Below are positions 42,990 through 52,821 of a stretch of 64,000 nt of DNA, piece by piece. A program made the position numbers and the translations under genes. The stretch's first letter is position 1, and every line of letters begins with the position of its first letter. Under the pieces are notes generated by a model, which searched no databases, was not told the DNA's origin, and saw only the letters and a list, made by a program, of their open reading frames with translations. The stretch comes from a virus, in IMG/VR virus record IMGVR_UViG_3300026484_000065, positions 1 to 64,000 of that record. One strand, 5' to 3'.

Positions 42990-43400
42990 CATAGGCTGTG
43001 GTACTCCACTTATGAAGACCTATGGTAATCTTTATAGCTAGATTACAAAGCTGTTAAATGTACCCTTTGAGTGTATAGCTTCTTGTGTATGGTAAAGAAG
43101 TATACTTTAGGGTACAACTAATGGGTTATGTTGTGCACTATAGTTGGGTGAGTGTACTGCTAAGTGTCCTGCAAAGGACTTTGGGAAGAGCTGGGGAAAA
43201 AGCCAGACCTCTCTAGCAAGACCTCTATAGTTCCCTGTTTTAGGGGCTTTCAAGCAACTCCAGAACTAACCCAACCAATTGACTAAACCTCCATAAACCT
43301 CAATCACCCCGTGTGGTACTATCTCAATAACCTTATAGAGTATTAACGCTCTATGTTAATTATTGTTGTTAGATAGTACCAACAGGATTATTGTTGTGGT
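42990..43400. ncRNA. Hairpin-rich non-coding region, candidate structured RNA or origin
   Basis: No gene fits. By eye it holds GTAATCT...AGATTAC (about 43024-43046), a long hairpin TGTACCCT...AGGGTACA with inner CTTCTT/AAGAAG (43059-43116), a domain closed by GTTGGGT (43143-43149) and ACCCAAC (43269-43275) with inner hairpins such as GTCC-TGCAAA-GGAC, and TGGTACTATCT (43314-43324) paired with AGATAGTACCA (43371-43381) around ATAGAG..CTCTAT. Such density suggests a structured RNA or a replication/control region. The strand is undecided. Confidence 0.5.
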
Positions 43401-43416
43401 GGTAAACGAATGGGGA

Positions 43417-43530
43417 CTACTTTTCGTCCCCATCCATTAGACCTTTAAAGGTCTCTACGTAGGCGCTTAACGCCTTGTTAACGATTTTATAGAACACTAC
43501 ACTAAACCCGAATATAATTGCTAATTCCAT
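43417..43530 (-). CDS. Small hydrophobic protein, 37 aa
   Basis: MELAIIFGFSVVFYKIVNKA begins a 37-codon frame with AAAGGAGCTAAT upstream and a promoter-like AAGACAAGGATC element before that. The N-terminal 17 residues are hydrophobic. A hairpin ATGGGGAC...GTCCCCAT overlaps the stop codon and may terminate it. First gene of the minus-strand block. Confidence 0.5.
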   Translation of the reverse strand: MELAIIFGFSVVFYKIVNKALSAYVETFKGLMDGDEK

Positions 43531-43551
43531 ATTAGCTCCTTTATTTTTATT

Positions 43552-43570
43552 TCAATAGATCCTTGTCTTA
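43552..43570 (-). promoter_or_regulatory. Candidate phage promoter (AAGACAAGGATCT element)
   Basis: TAAGACAAGGATCTATTGA on the minus strand, 22 bp before the 37-aa gene. Third copy of the element found at 41921 and 42678; it lies next to a run of nine G/C. Confidence 0.5.
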
Positions 43571-43613
43571 TTGTTGGGGGGGGGAGTGAAAGATGAGGAA
43601 TGTGTATATAGTG

Positions 43614-43619
43614 TATAAT
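43614..43619 (+). promoter_or_regulatory. Sigma-70-type -10 element
   Basis: TATAAT in the context GTGTATAATG, reading toward the structural genes, upstream of four direct repeats. No good -35; an extended -10 promoter. Confidence 0.45.
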
Positions 43620-43621
43620 GC

Positions 43622-43815
43622 CTCTAGACTTAATTATTAAATTTCCTGTCAAAACCGTTTTATGATCGCTTCATCGACTTGCTCTTAGACTTAATTTTTA
43701 AAATTTACGTATATAGCTTTTAACTTACTTCTAGACCTAATTATTAGTTTTCTTGCTATATAGTTTTCTGTTTTACCTCTAGACCTAATTATTGAATTTT
43801 ACGTACATAGCTTTA
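43622..43815 (+). repeat. Four imperfect direct repeats upstream of the terminase genes
   Basis: Units starting with CTAGAC(C/T)TAATTATT recur with TAGAC at 43625, 43686, 43732 and 43780 (spacing 61, 46 and 48 bp). Each continues with an AT-rich part and, in two, TTTACGTAYATAGCTTT. They could be origin iterons, activator sites or phage promoters. Confidence 0.7.
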
Positions 43816-43870
43816 TGGCTTAACCCTTCTTAGTACCACGATGCTTTATTTGGATTTATTGGTACAAGTT

Positions 43871-43883
43871 GATATGATATAAT
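43871..43883 (+). promoter_or_regulatory. Sigma-70-type promoter of the structural block
   Basis: GATATGATATAAT with TATAAT at 43878-43883, 28 bp before the first structural gene. The same TATGATATAAT string precedes the gene at 62725, so host RNA polymerase probably reads the structural genes. Confidence 0.6.
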
Positions 43884-43910
43884 ATTTCAAATTACACACA
43901 GGAGACAGCA

Positions 43911-44627
43911 ATGGGGTTAAAGATGCCACAGAAAGAAAGAAGCTATAGCAAAAGAGCTTTTGTCAAGAATATGCCTTATAAGAGTGGTACTCGCAAGAAG
44001 AAGAATGTATCACAGAAGGCATATGATAAAGTTATGGAGATGTTGCAAGATGGAGATATGGACTTCAGAAATGACTTTATGACATTTAGCAAAGTATTCT
44101 CTGAGAAGAAGATATCTCTTCAACATTATGCAGAGGCTGTTAAGTTTGTTGGGTACAGATTGTTAGGGTACAAGAATGTAGAAGCATTTAGAAGGGTTTT
44201 TCCAGAAAGAGCTGAAGCATTAGAAGAGGTTAGTTTCGAGAACTTATCTTTCGTTGCAACAAGATATGGGAACAATAAGACAGTTACTGAACTAATGTCA
44301 ATGGCTATGGTGCCAACATGGATAGCAAATATGGATTATTATCAAGAGGCTATTAATGTTAATGTTATGCTTATGCGTAATGCTAAGAGTGAGATGGTTA
44401 AACATCAAGCAGCTAAGACACTAATGGAAGAATTAAGACCTCCTGAACCTGTTAAGGAGATACAGGAAGATACAATCACAATAACAAAAGAGGATACACT
44501 TCAAGCCTTAGAAAATGCAATATTTAATCTTGCAGAAAAACAAGTTCAAGGTATAGAGGATGGGATTATTTCAACAGCTGATGCAATAGATGTTCAATTG
44601 GTTGGTACTAAAAATGAAGAAGATTAG
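43911..44627 (+). CDS. Probable small terminase subunit
   Basis: 238 residues, basic N-terminus (PQKERSYSKRAFVKNMPYKS), helical body and acidic C-terminus. It is the first structural gene and overlaps the large terminase by 14 bp, the usual place of the DNA-recognition subunit. The sequence itself is not diagnostic, so the call rests on position, size and helical content. Ribosome site AGGAGACAGCA. Alternative: another DNA-binding packaging factor. Confidence 0.6.
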   Translation: MGLKMPQKERSYSKRAFVKNMPYKSGTRKKKNVSQKAYDKVMEMLQDGDMDFRNDFMTFSKVFSEKKISLQHYAEAVKFVGYRLLGYKNVEAFRRVFPERAEALEEVSFENLSFVATRYGNNKTVTELMSMAMVPTWIANMDYYQEAINVNVMLMRNAKSEMVKHQAAKTLMEELRPPEPVKEIQEDTITITKEDTLQALENAIFNLAEKQVQGIEDGIISTADAIDVQLVGTKNEED

Positions 44628-46182
44628 TGTAGATGAGCATTTAGACAACATAGATTATACATCGCAGTATAGTCCAACAGTTAGTAGTGTTTATTTCACA
44701 AACTTCATAAAGCTTGTTGAAGATGGAGAGCCTGAAAATAAAACACCAGTTGTTCACCTGAGGATACTTGATAGTATTTTTACTAGGCATCAAAGTACCG
44801 CAATCATGAGCCACAGGGGTATTGCAAAGTCAACATTGATGGAATATATATTGTGGCATTGTGCAGTGTTTGGATATATACCTGATGGTGTTGGAAAGTT
44901 TAAAGTTGATTTCGCTTTATATATTTCAGATGCAATAGACAATGGTGTTAAGACAATGAGGAAATCTATTGATAGTAGATTTGAGAGAAGCAACTTCTTA
45001 AGAAAGCATATCAAGGAAATTAAAACAACAGAGACAAGGCTAGAGTTCACAAGGATTAATGGTACAAAGTTTATAGTTAGAATGTATGGTGCTGCAACTG
45101 GTGTTCGTGGTGCCAGAGAACTAGGGCAAAGACCAACATTGGCAATACTGGATGACTTGGTGCAAAAGGAAGAACTAGCTAGAAGTAAGCCATTTATAGA
45201 AAGTATTAATTCAACAGTATATTCTGATGTTGAAGATGCAATGCACCCTACTAAAAGAAAGGTTATTTGGCTTGGTACTCCCTTTAATCAAGGGGATCCT
45301 TTATACGAGGCAATTGAGTCTGGCGCATGGAAAACAAGTGTGTACCCAATAGCAGAGAGATTCCCATGCACAAGAGAAGAATTTAAAGGCTCTTGGGAAG
45401 AAAGATTTACGTATGATGCGGTAATGACAACATACAAGAAACGTCTTGCTGCTGGGCTTGTAGATAAGTTCTATAGGGAACTTATGCTTAAGGTAAGTTC
45501 AGAAGATGAACAGGTATTGGATGTTAATGATATTATAGAGGTAAGCGAACTAGATATTTCTAGTTGCAATATATATATAACAACAGATTTTGCAACAAGT
45601 GAAAAAGAGAAAGCGGATTATAGCGTTATAAGTGTTTGGGCGCTAACACAGGATAAAGAATATGTCTTGATAGATGGTATATGCAAAAGACAATTGATGG
45701 ATGCAAACGTAGAAGACCTTATGGAATTTATAGCTAGATACAGACCATTTGGAGTAAGTATAGAAAGAAGTGGTGCTCAAAAAGGGTTTATAGAATGGAT
45801 AAAAGGAAAGATGATTGAGAGAGGATTATACACTCAAATATTAGGAAATATAGGTTCTAATCAAGAAGGCGTGTACCCAAGCAAGGATAAGTTAAGTAGG
45901 TTTATGGAGGTTGTTCCTTTGTTTAGATCTGGAAAAGTAAAGTATCTAAGTTCATTGGATAGCTCTTATAAATCTGAATTACTCAACGAGCTAAAGAACG
46001 TAACAATATCTGGAATAAAGTCAAAGCATGATGATGTTTTAGATACAATATCTATGCTAATTCTTTCAGAGTTGATTTTTCCAGATAGTGGTGGAAACTA
46101 TTCGGAGGACCAAACAGTTCACAGGTATGATGAAATAGGTATAGAAAGCAACAATGAATTAATAAGTTTATTTGAGGATTAA
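44614..46182 (+). CDS. terL: Large terminase subunit (packaging ATPase and nuclease)
   Basis: Pumps DNA into the head and cuts it. The ATPase part has Walker A SHRGIAKST (about residue 58), GVRGARELGQRPTLAILDDL with Walker B, and the coupling motif IWLGTP. The nuclease part has TDFATSEKEKADYSV, VSIERSGAQKGF and SKHDDVLDTISML with the expected acidic residues. 522 residues from MKKISVDEH; an in-frame ATG eight codons upstream (44590) is possible. Type resembles podovirus terminases. Starts inside the end of the small subunit gene. Confidence 0.92.
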   Translation: MKKISVDEHLDNIDYTSQYSPTVSSVYFTNFIKLVEDGEPENKTPVVHLRILDSIFTRHQSTAIMSHRGIAKSTLMEYILWHCAVFGYIPDGVGKFKVDFALYISDAIDNGVKTMRKSIDSRFERSNFLRKHIKEIKTTETRLEFTRINGTKFIVRMYGAATGVRGARELGQRPTLAILDDLVQKEELARSKPFIESINSTVYSDVEDAMHPTKRKVIWLGTPFNQGDPLYEAIESGAWKTSVYPIAERFPCTREEFKGSWEERFTYDAVMTTYKKRLAAGLVDKFYRELMLKVSSEDEQVLDVNDIIEVSELDISSCNIYITTDFATSEKEKADYSVISVWALTQDKEYVLIDGICKRQLMDANVEDLMEFIARYRPFGVSIERSGAQKGFIEWIKGKMIERGLYTQILGNIGSNQEGVYPSKDKLSRFMEVVPLFRSGKVKYLSSLDSSYKSELLNELKNVTISGIKSKHDDVLDTISMLILSELIFPDSGGNYSEDQTVHRYDEIGIESNNELISLFED

Positions 46183-46185
46183 AAA

Positions 46186-46863
46186 ATGGACATAACTAAA
46201 TATAGAGTTTTTGTAAAAGATTATGGGTTGACTGATGATGAGTTTGAAACTATTGCTTCTGTTGTTCTAGGTGATATATTTGTTGGTACTGAGACAAACT
46301 ATACAGGTATTAGTTCGACACTAAAGCATGATGAAAAAGAGATTGATTTGATGAAGAAAATAGATTCAAGTTCAGATACTGAATTAGTCTATAGTCTTGG
46401 AAAAAGTATTCCTGTTACAACAACTTCCACAACAGATATTCAGATTATCTCAATCATAGATGCAACTGTAACTTATGAGAACAATAATGTTAAAGAAGAG
46501 ATCTCTTTAATATATGATGGATTCTTAGTGAATGAAAGTGGAAATAAATATATTGTAAATACTGATGCATTAAAATCTTTATTTGGTACTGAATACAATA
46601 TAGATATAAAAATAATTGCCACAGTAAGTATTGCGCATGGCTTGATTGATGAAACGATGGAAGAGAAGATAAGAAATGCTTTTATTGCTGGTATTCAATA
46701 TTATGCTAGTACCACAATGCAATCAGCGCAAGATACGCAAACTGAACAGTTTAACTCACAAGTCTACTACAGAGCAAAACAAGCTCTTATGTATAGATAT
46801 GGAAATCAATATAGTGTTGTTGACCATAGAACAGTAGAAAACTCATGGAAACTTAGAGGATAA
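46186..46863 (+). CDS. Hypothetical structural protein, 225 aa (possible adaptor or tail component)
   Basis: No family recognised. The N-terminal 150 residues are beta-rich and acidic; the C-terminal part is helical (EEKIRNAFIAGIQYYASTTM). It follows terL by 3 bp with GAGGATTAAAAA before the start and precedes the tail proteins, so a connector or tail role is likely. Confidence 0.5.
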   Translation: MDITKYRVFVKDYGLTDDEFETIASVVLGDIFVGTETNYTGISSTLKHDEKEIDLMKKIDSSSDTELVYSLGKSIPVTTTSTTDIQIISIIDATVTYENNNVKEEISLIYDGFLVNESGNKYIVNTDALKSLFGTEYNIDIKIIATVSIAHGLIDETMEEKIRNAFIAGIQYYASTTMQSAQDTQTEQFNSQVYYRAKQALMYRYGNQYSVVDHRTVENSWKLRG

Positions 46864-46866
46864 AGT

Positions 46867-49458
46867 ATGAGAGTTCATATTTTCAATAAATTCTCTGACA
46901 AGAGAAAAAAGATTTATGAGTGGGACAATAATGATTCGATATTCTATATTCATTATTTATTAGCTAAGTATCTCATTGATGGTAGTGAATCATATGTATC
47001 GAAACTGTACAAGAAGATAGATTTAAGTGTTGGTACTCTTGATAATATGTATATTAAGAAGTTTATCAACGCATTAACTATGTCTGATAGCTCACTTGAA
47101 GTTACAGCAACTAGCAAATGCTTATCACAGGAACAAGCTCTGGATACTAATGGTTTATATTCTTTACCTGAAACAACAGTTCAAAAAGGAACAAATACAT
47201 TGACTCAATTATTTGGTGGTGTTAGTTTTAGAGGGTACTCAAATAATGGTGGAAGCAGATTGATACTTGGTACTAAAGATGATGATAAATTTGTTTACAG
47301 AGATATTGATTGTAGAAAGCAAGTTGATGTTGGATTTGATGTTGATATTTCAACTCTTCCTGCAGGTGTAGTATATGCTCTGTATTTGGTACCAATGAAG
47401 TTCTATGATGAAGACACTATAAAAGATACAATAAAAAATAATGCTGTAGGAGATATTGTCCTTGATGATGATGGGCACTTCAATGGTCTTGAGGATGAAT
47501 GGGGAATAGGTTATGGGGATGCACAGTATATCCAAGATATGGGAACTATAGAGATAGATATACTTGAATGCTCTACAACTGGTATGCAAGCTACTTTACA
47601 TGGGTACATAAGAAATGATGGCGATGACATAATAGAAGATGATGATGGCGTACCGCAATTGGATAGAGCTGGTATATGGAAGTCTATTCACGGAATGTGC
47701 CAAACAGACCAAAATAGATTTGAAGACAATGCTGTTATTTATACTGATTCTTATGGTGACTATAATGCAATGACTTTTGGTCCAGGAGAAAGCTTTAAAA
47801 TAAATTCACTAAAGCCTTTTAGAGTTGAATGTTCGATTTATGGAGGCGAACACCCTCATCATGGAAAAGATGATGTCATTAAGATGCAGGTATCAATAAT
47901 GCAAGGTTCTGAATGTTTCATAATTGAGGTTGAATCAAAAGGATTTCCAGTTGATGCACTAGAAAAAATGCATCTTGTTAGTGCTATATGGGCTACTGAA
48001 CATCAGGATTCGATAGGGCAAGATGAAATATTTAAGACATCATGGTGGCTTGATGGTTTTAGATGGGACAAGGAACCACCAAGAGATTTTAGAGGATGGT
48101 GTACCACAAATAGTTCTCATTCAAACATCAAGATAGTACCACATCTAACAAGTGAGGAGAGGTATAGATTTTATTCATATGCAAATAAATCAATGTTTTT
48201 AATAGAGCACAATGATACAAACAGCTATGATAGCTTATTGCCTGTGTATTCTCAGATGTCAAACCTTTCAATAGTATGTGATACAGATAATGATGTTATA
48301 GATAACGATGATGTTTGGGTACTAGATTATATGTATAGAGGACTCTCTAGCCAGAGCAGTCTGAATAATTGGCATGGAACATATGGTTCAACATATGGCG
48401 TATTTTTTAATAATAAAGATTTAATTTCTGGTGGTAAGAATTATCTATCAAAATATATGGTTAATGTTGATGCTGGTACAAGCAAAAAGGCTTATATTGA
48501 TAAATTAAATACAAATTGGAACGTAGAAGATTCTTTCACTAAGTCACTAAGAAAAACATTGTCTACTGATGGTGTAGCTCCAGCAAATGAAAACATTGAG
48601 ACAACTTTCGATGAAGGAAGTTCTGATGCAAATGTAATAAAAACAACTTTTAAATCAATAGAAGTAAAAACAATACGTGATGCAGATTTGTGTATAAACT
48701 ATGACGATACAGTTCTCGATGTGAAAGTAGAGGATGAGGAGAACGGAAAAGATTTTTATGAGTGGTACTTTGATTTTGAAGATGAAACAAAAAGCTCAAC
48801 TTCAATGCATCCATTATGGGATGAACCTTATAGTACCAAAATATGTACTTTTACAACACCAGAGTTTATTGATTCAAGTGAGCCAAATGCAAGAAAATGG
48901 TATATGAAGAAAAATGGAGATGATAACCATTACTCATTCAGTATAAACGATACAGATTATCTTGAAGATGTTGGTACTCTATCTTTTGAGATACTTTCAG
49001 TTGATATGTCTGCATCAACAATTGAGGAACGAGCTGAATCTGCTGAAAATAATTGGCTAAGCGGAAACGGATATGGTGAATACAGTCTCAGAGTTGATAG
49101 TTATGGAAGAATTGTTATTAATTATCTTAAATGGAATGGTTCTAGCTTTTCTGGAACATCATGGCATAGCAGGGAATATACAATACTTGTAAACACAAAA
49201 TATATAGTAACGTTTGTTTTTACGGACAATAAAGAAAAGTTGAATCTGTATTTAAATGGTGTACCTATCGTTGTATTGGACAGAGGAACTCCTGGAGCTA
49301 TATTTAAAAATACATCTATGAAATTTGGTCCTGCTGCTGATAGTGGAAAAGTAAACATAACTGCCAGCATAGATAAAATCTATATCTCAAACAAGATTCT
49401 TGATAAAAATGAAGTTTTTGAGCTGGCAAACAATAAATACAAAATCAAATCGTATTGA
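46867..49458 (+). CDS. Tail/receptor-binding protein with lectin-like C-terminal domain, 863 aa
   Basis: A long acidic beta-rich protein. The last 230 residues fit a concanavalin-A/LamG-like jelly roll: TLSFEILSVDMSAST, GEYSLRVDSYGRIVINYLKW, KYIVTFVFTDNKEKLNLYLN GVPI and ASIDKIYISNKIL. Such domains bind surface glycans. Position after the terminase and before another modular tail protein supports a tail fibre or baseplate role. Direct function is inferred. Confidence 0.65.
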   Translation: MRVHIFNKFSDKRKKIYEWDNNDSIFYIHYLLAKYLIDGSESYVSKLYKKIDLSVGTLDNMYIKKFINALTMSDSSLEVTATSKCLSQEQALDTNGLYSLPETTVQKGTNTLTQLFGGVSFRGYSNNGGSRLILGTKDDDKFVYRDIDCRKQVDVGFDVDISTLPAGVVYALYLVPMKFYDEDTIKDTIKNNAVGDIVLDDDGHFNGLEDEWGIGYGDAQYIQDMGTIEIDILECSTTGMQATLHGYIRNDGDDIIEDDDGVPQLDRAGIWKSIHGMCQTDQNRFEDNAVIYTDSYGDYNAMTFGPGESFKINSLKPFRVECSIYGGEHPHHGKDDVIKMQVSIMQGSECFIIEVESKGFPVDALEKMHLVSAIWATEHQDSIGQDEIFKTSWWLDGFRWDKEPPRDFRGWCTTNSSHSNIKIVPHLTSEERYRFYSYANKSMFLIEHNDTNSYDSLLPVYSQMSNLSIVCDTDNDVIDNDDVWVLDYMYRGLSSQSSLNNWHGTYGSTYGVFFNNKDLISGGKNYLSKYMVNVDAGTSKKAYIDKLNTNWNVEDSFTKSLRKTLSTDGVAPANENIETTFDEGSSDANVIKTTFKSIEVKTIRDADLCINYDDTVLDVKVEDEENGKDFYEWYFDFEDETKSSTSMHPLWDEPYSTKICTFTTPEFIDSSEPNARKWYMKKNGDDNHYSFSINDTDYLEDVGTLSFEILSVDMSASTIEERAESAENNWLSGNGYGEYSLRVDSYGRIVINYLKWNGSSFSGTSWHSREYTILVNTKYIVTFVFTDNKEKLNLYLNGVPIVVLDRGTPGAIFKNTSMKFGPAADSGKVNITASIDKIYISNKILDKNEVFELANNKYKIKSY

Positions 49459-49464
49459 TTTATG

Positions 49465-49470
49465 TATAAT
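49465..49470 (+). promoter_or_regulatory. Sigma-70-type -10 element before the 80-aa gene
   Basis: TATAAT in TTTATGTATAATTAC, overlapping the intergenic gap after the 863-aa gene and 45 bp before the next start (AAAGGAACACAT site). Confidence 0.5.
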
Positions 49471-49514
49471 TACAGAATTGCTGTATGCAATAAAACAAAC
49501 ACAAAGGAACACAT

Positions 49515-49757
49515 ATGAGAAGTGTTAAGTTAAAATACAAACAATGGGTACAGGTGAGTGATGATAAATGCTCGTACCAAAACAGAGCAAAGCATGAAGT
49601 TCTTATGAGCACAAGTGTTGATGAGCCAGTAAGCACAGAAGAAGCTTTTACTTTCAAGGCAGGAGAGTTTGGGTCTTTTGAGTCGTCAAATAGTTCAAAG
49701 CTATGGGCATATAGCGATGTGTTAAGCAATGGATATATTTCCGTAGAGGATGAATAA
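49515..49757 (+). CDS. Hypothetical protein, 80 aa
   Basis: Small beta-rich acidic protein with no recognised family. Its stop touches the start of the 1018-aa tail gene, so it is probably a tail-associated partner or chaperone. Confidence 0.55.
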   Translation: MRSVKLKYKQWVQVSDDKCSYQNRAKHEVLMSTSVDEPVSTEEAFTFKAGEFGSFESSNSSKLWAYSDVLSNGYISVEDE

Positions 49758-52700
49758 ATGATTGCTAAAGGATTTGATAATAAAACAGGAATCACGCTAG
49801 GTAGCGGGTCTGATGTTTCTAAAGATAAAGCAATTTATGATGCTTCAGATTCAATAGATGGCATACTGGATATTTCGTATAATGCTTATGGGTACACAAA
49901 AGAACTGAAGAAAAGTGAAAGGTTTGAGGAGACAAATACTCCTTATATTATTCAAGAAAAGGGTGGAGACGCCATTAGATTTAGTAAAGGATTAGTAAAA
50001 AGAAATAATGCAGAAAACATTCATTTGCCCTTAGCTCCTTTTGCTGATGGTTCAACAGATGAGTTGCTGAGCCATAGTGACAATGGTTTTGAAACACAGG
50101 TGGACCACAAAGCTGGAGACATTATTCATTGTGGAGATGGTGCAGAGTTGGTTAGTAATGGTACGTTTGACAGTGATGTAGATGGATGGGAGGCACATAA
50201 TGCAGATATTAGCTCAGAAAGTGGAAAGCTAAAGGTTGATGACAGTGCAGATAGTGGAGGCAATAGTTGTGCTTCGCAAAGCTTAAGCCTAGTTGCTGGT
50301 GTTAAATATTTAATACGAGTAGATTTAATTGATGCTACTGATACTACATATGTTCAAATAGGCTCATCATCATCAAAATATGAAACGTTAGAGAGAGTGC
50401 TTTCGCTTGGAGACAACTCGTTTGAGTTTACCGCAGATGATAAATCTACAAACATAAACTTAGTGGTTGCAAACGACAAGATAGCTTACTTTGACAACAT
50501 CTCAGTAAAACCAGTTGAACAAACATATCAATCATTAGTACCAACAACTAGCGGAGATTTAGTCACAGATGGTACAAGGTTCTCAAAGATTGATTTTGTT
50601 TCAAGACAAGATGTAATCTTCATTGGAGAAGATGGTAAATATAAAACAATCAAAGGTTATCATAACTTCCCAGCTGGCTTTAGTGCAGATGATGTAGCTA
50701 ATGCTTATGGGTTTACTAAAAAAGGTAAAGGTTTATTTGAAGTAAATGATTTAGAATGTGTTGGAGATGATGGAGTTGCAACTACTTATACTGGAGAGAT
50801 TACAAGCATTAGTTTAGTTAGCAGATTGAATGCAGGTGCTTATCATCCTGCTCACAACGCATTTGGTACTTCAGCAACTTCCGAAACTGATGACCCTGGC
50901 AGTATTTCCGCAAGAAGCTGGTATTCTCGTGACGCCTACAACATTACAAGCACTTACGAAACATTTGAGACCTGTGAGCTTGAAGATGATGTAGCAAAAG
51001 GCAGTAGAAATTACCGAAACTACATAAATGAGTCTGAAGATAACTCATATAGACCTGATAAGAAACATTGTGATAAAGTTTATTTTGAGGGACTTGGTGG
51101 ATTAATTTTCAGAAATACGTTGGCTATTAAACCAAATAAAAAAGATTTATTGGAAGATGAAACTAACGAGCTAGTTGATGTTGATGAGATGAATGAAGAG
51201 TGTGGTGTTAGGTGTAAAATGATTAAAGGTAACTCGGCTTACCTGTGGGGTTCAAATAATGGAAAAACAAATGAGGTTAGATTTACAGGATTAGTAGATA
51301 CTTCTACAATAAGCATTGGAACTGGTTTGAGTGGATACTACTTAGTATCAGGCACAGTACACGCAGTTAGAGGAACTGTTACATCTATGCTAGATAATAG
51401 TTGGGTTACAATAACAGTAGATAGTGGTTTGACCAATGGAAATACTGGTGCATCAGATAGATATGGTGTTGATGCAGTGCTGACAACACCATTGAATCAG
51501 CTCCTTCAACAGGGCAAAGTATTAACTATTGATGTTGTAGGTAATCCAGCTAAATATTCTATTTCAGATAGCCCAGATGAATTACATTCAGACTCAACAG
51601 ATAGTGGAGAGTTATTGAGACACGGTGCATTGTGTTGGAATGTAGACACAAATAAAATGTATATTTACCTAGATACAGATGACAGAGACAATGTGGATAT
51701 GACAGCTGAAGACTTTAATGATGTAGCCAAATATAAGTATGTTATTGGACGCTATCCTGATAGTTGGCACAATAGATTAGATAGTGGTCTGAGTTTGCCT
51801 TTTAATCCGTTACTAGTTGGGCAAGAGGGTAAGAATTACATACCTAGAGATATATCGAATCTCACAATACTTAGTAAAAAATCAAAACAATACTATTTGC
51901 TTTCGTGGAATGTAAAGGATAGTGATAAAACATTTTTTAATCGAGGAATTTATCCCCCACACCTAGAATCTAGCAAGGTGAATCACGTTTTACAACGCGG
52001 CACTTTTAAAACAAATATGGTTAGTGCCATTTTTTATCATTCTCTACCAACTCCAACAACACAATCAGACCCTAAACAGGTATTGATGGTAAGTGATAAA
52101 GTATTGGCATCGAATTCACTTTCTTGGTATCAAGGTGGGGGCATTGTTAATGCTGTAACTGGCAAGGTAAGTGTAGGAAACAACGAAATTACAGAAGTGA
52201 ATAGTCTAAATGGTTCCGTATGCGCAGATGGCTCAATAAAAGGAAAACTAGGGCACTCAACAATAAACCTAGACAATAGCAACTCTCCAGCTGCTAAAGC
52301 ATTTACAACTTTGTGTGTAGATGATAATGATGAGTTGCTTATAGGTCTTGTTGGTGAGGAGATAGTATGGGATTTTGAAGATGGTACACCGCATACATTT
52401 ATTAGCTGGGACAAGGATGATGATGAAGAAATAACATTGGTTAAAAATAGCATATATGTGTTCATACCAGAAAATCCAAATGGTACAAATAAAAATAGGA
52501 TTGATAATATATTCGCTAACAGAGTATATAGATATATTGGCGATGGGATGACAATAAACAGAAATGATGTTTATAGCTTAAAATTTAAGCTAGACAACGG
52601 TGGAGGTTCAAACTTTGGAAACATGATGATTCTTCCAGACGGAACACTTATGTACACTGGTGGAGCAAAATGTATTAACTTTGAGCTGTGGGGCGGCAAT

Positions 52701-52814
52701 GGCTTTGGAGATAATCGAAAATTCAATCAGTTGGCAAATGGAACTGTGACCGACCTAAATGGAAATGCAGTTAGAACATACAATGGTTTTAAAAGAACTG
52801 GTTACTATATTTAA
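49758..52814 (+). CDS. Modular tail protein with carbohydrate-binding module, 1018 aa
   Basis: Residues about 125-255 form a CBM4/9-like jelly roll: ELVSNGTFDSDVDGWEAHN, CASQSLSLVAGVKYLIRVDL, NSFEFTADDKSTNINLVV and IAYFDNISVKPV. The rest is beta-rich and Gly/Asp/Ser-rich, as in tail fibres or spikes. It probably binds cell-surface polysaccharide. The sequence is rich in Asp and has no catalytic signature that I can see. Confidence 0.65.
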   Translation: MIAKGFDNKTGITLGSGSDVSKDKAIYDASDSIDGILDISYNAYGYTKELKKSERFEETNTPYIIQEKGGDAIRFSKGLVKRNNAENIHLPLAPFADGSTDELLSHSDNGFETQVDHKAGDIIHCGDGAELVSNGTFDSDVDGWEAHNADISSESGKLKVDDSADSGGNSCASQSLSLVAGVKYLIRVDLIDATDTTYVQIGSSSSKYETLERVLSLGDNSFEFTADDKSTNINLVVANDKIAYFDNISVKPVEQTYQSLVPTTSGDLVTDGTRFSKIDFVSRQDVIFIGEDGKYKTIKGYHNFPAGFSADDVANAYGFTKKGKGLFEVNDLECVGDDGVATTYTGEITSISLVSRLNAGAYHPAHNAFGTSATSETDDPGSISARSWYSRDAYNITSTYETFETCELEDDVAKGSRNYRNYINESEDNSYRPDKKHCDKVYFEGLGGLIFRNTLAIKPNKKDLLEDETNELVDVDEMNEECGVRCKMIKGNSAYLWGSNNGKTNEVRFTGLVDTSTISIGTGLSGYYLVSGTVHAVRGTVTSMLDNSWVTITVDSGLTNGNTGASDRYGVDAVLTTPLNQLLQQGKVLTIDVVGNPAKYSISDSPDELHSDSTDSGELLRHGALCWNVDTNKMYIYLDTDDRDNVDMTAEDFNDVAKYKYVIGRYPDSWHNRLDSGLSLPFNPLLVGQEGKNYIPRDISNLTILSKKSKQYYLLSWNVKDSDKTFFNRGIYPPHLESSKVNHVLQRGTFKTNMVSAIFYHSLPTPTTQSDPKQVLMVSDKVLASNSLSWYQGGGIVNAVTGKVSVGNNEITEVNSLNGSVCADGSIKGKLGHSTINLDNSNSPAAKAFTTLCVDDNDELLIGLVGEEIVWDFEDGTPHTFISWDKDDDEEITLVKNSIYVFIPENPNGTNKNRIDNIFANRVYRYIGDGMTINRNDVYSLKFKLDNGGGSNFGNMMILPDGTLMYTGGAKCINFELWGGNGFGDNRKFNQLANGTVTDLNGNAVRTYNGFKRTGYYI

Positions 52815-52821
52815 AGGGTGA

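Noticed and set aside
43143-43275. tRNA or tmRNA in the hairpin-rich region
   Set aside because: Stems and loops do not match the cloverleaf sizes and there is no T-loop GTTCRANNC or CCA-type end at the right place.
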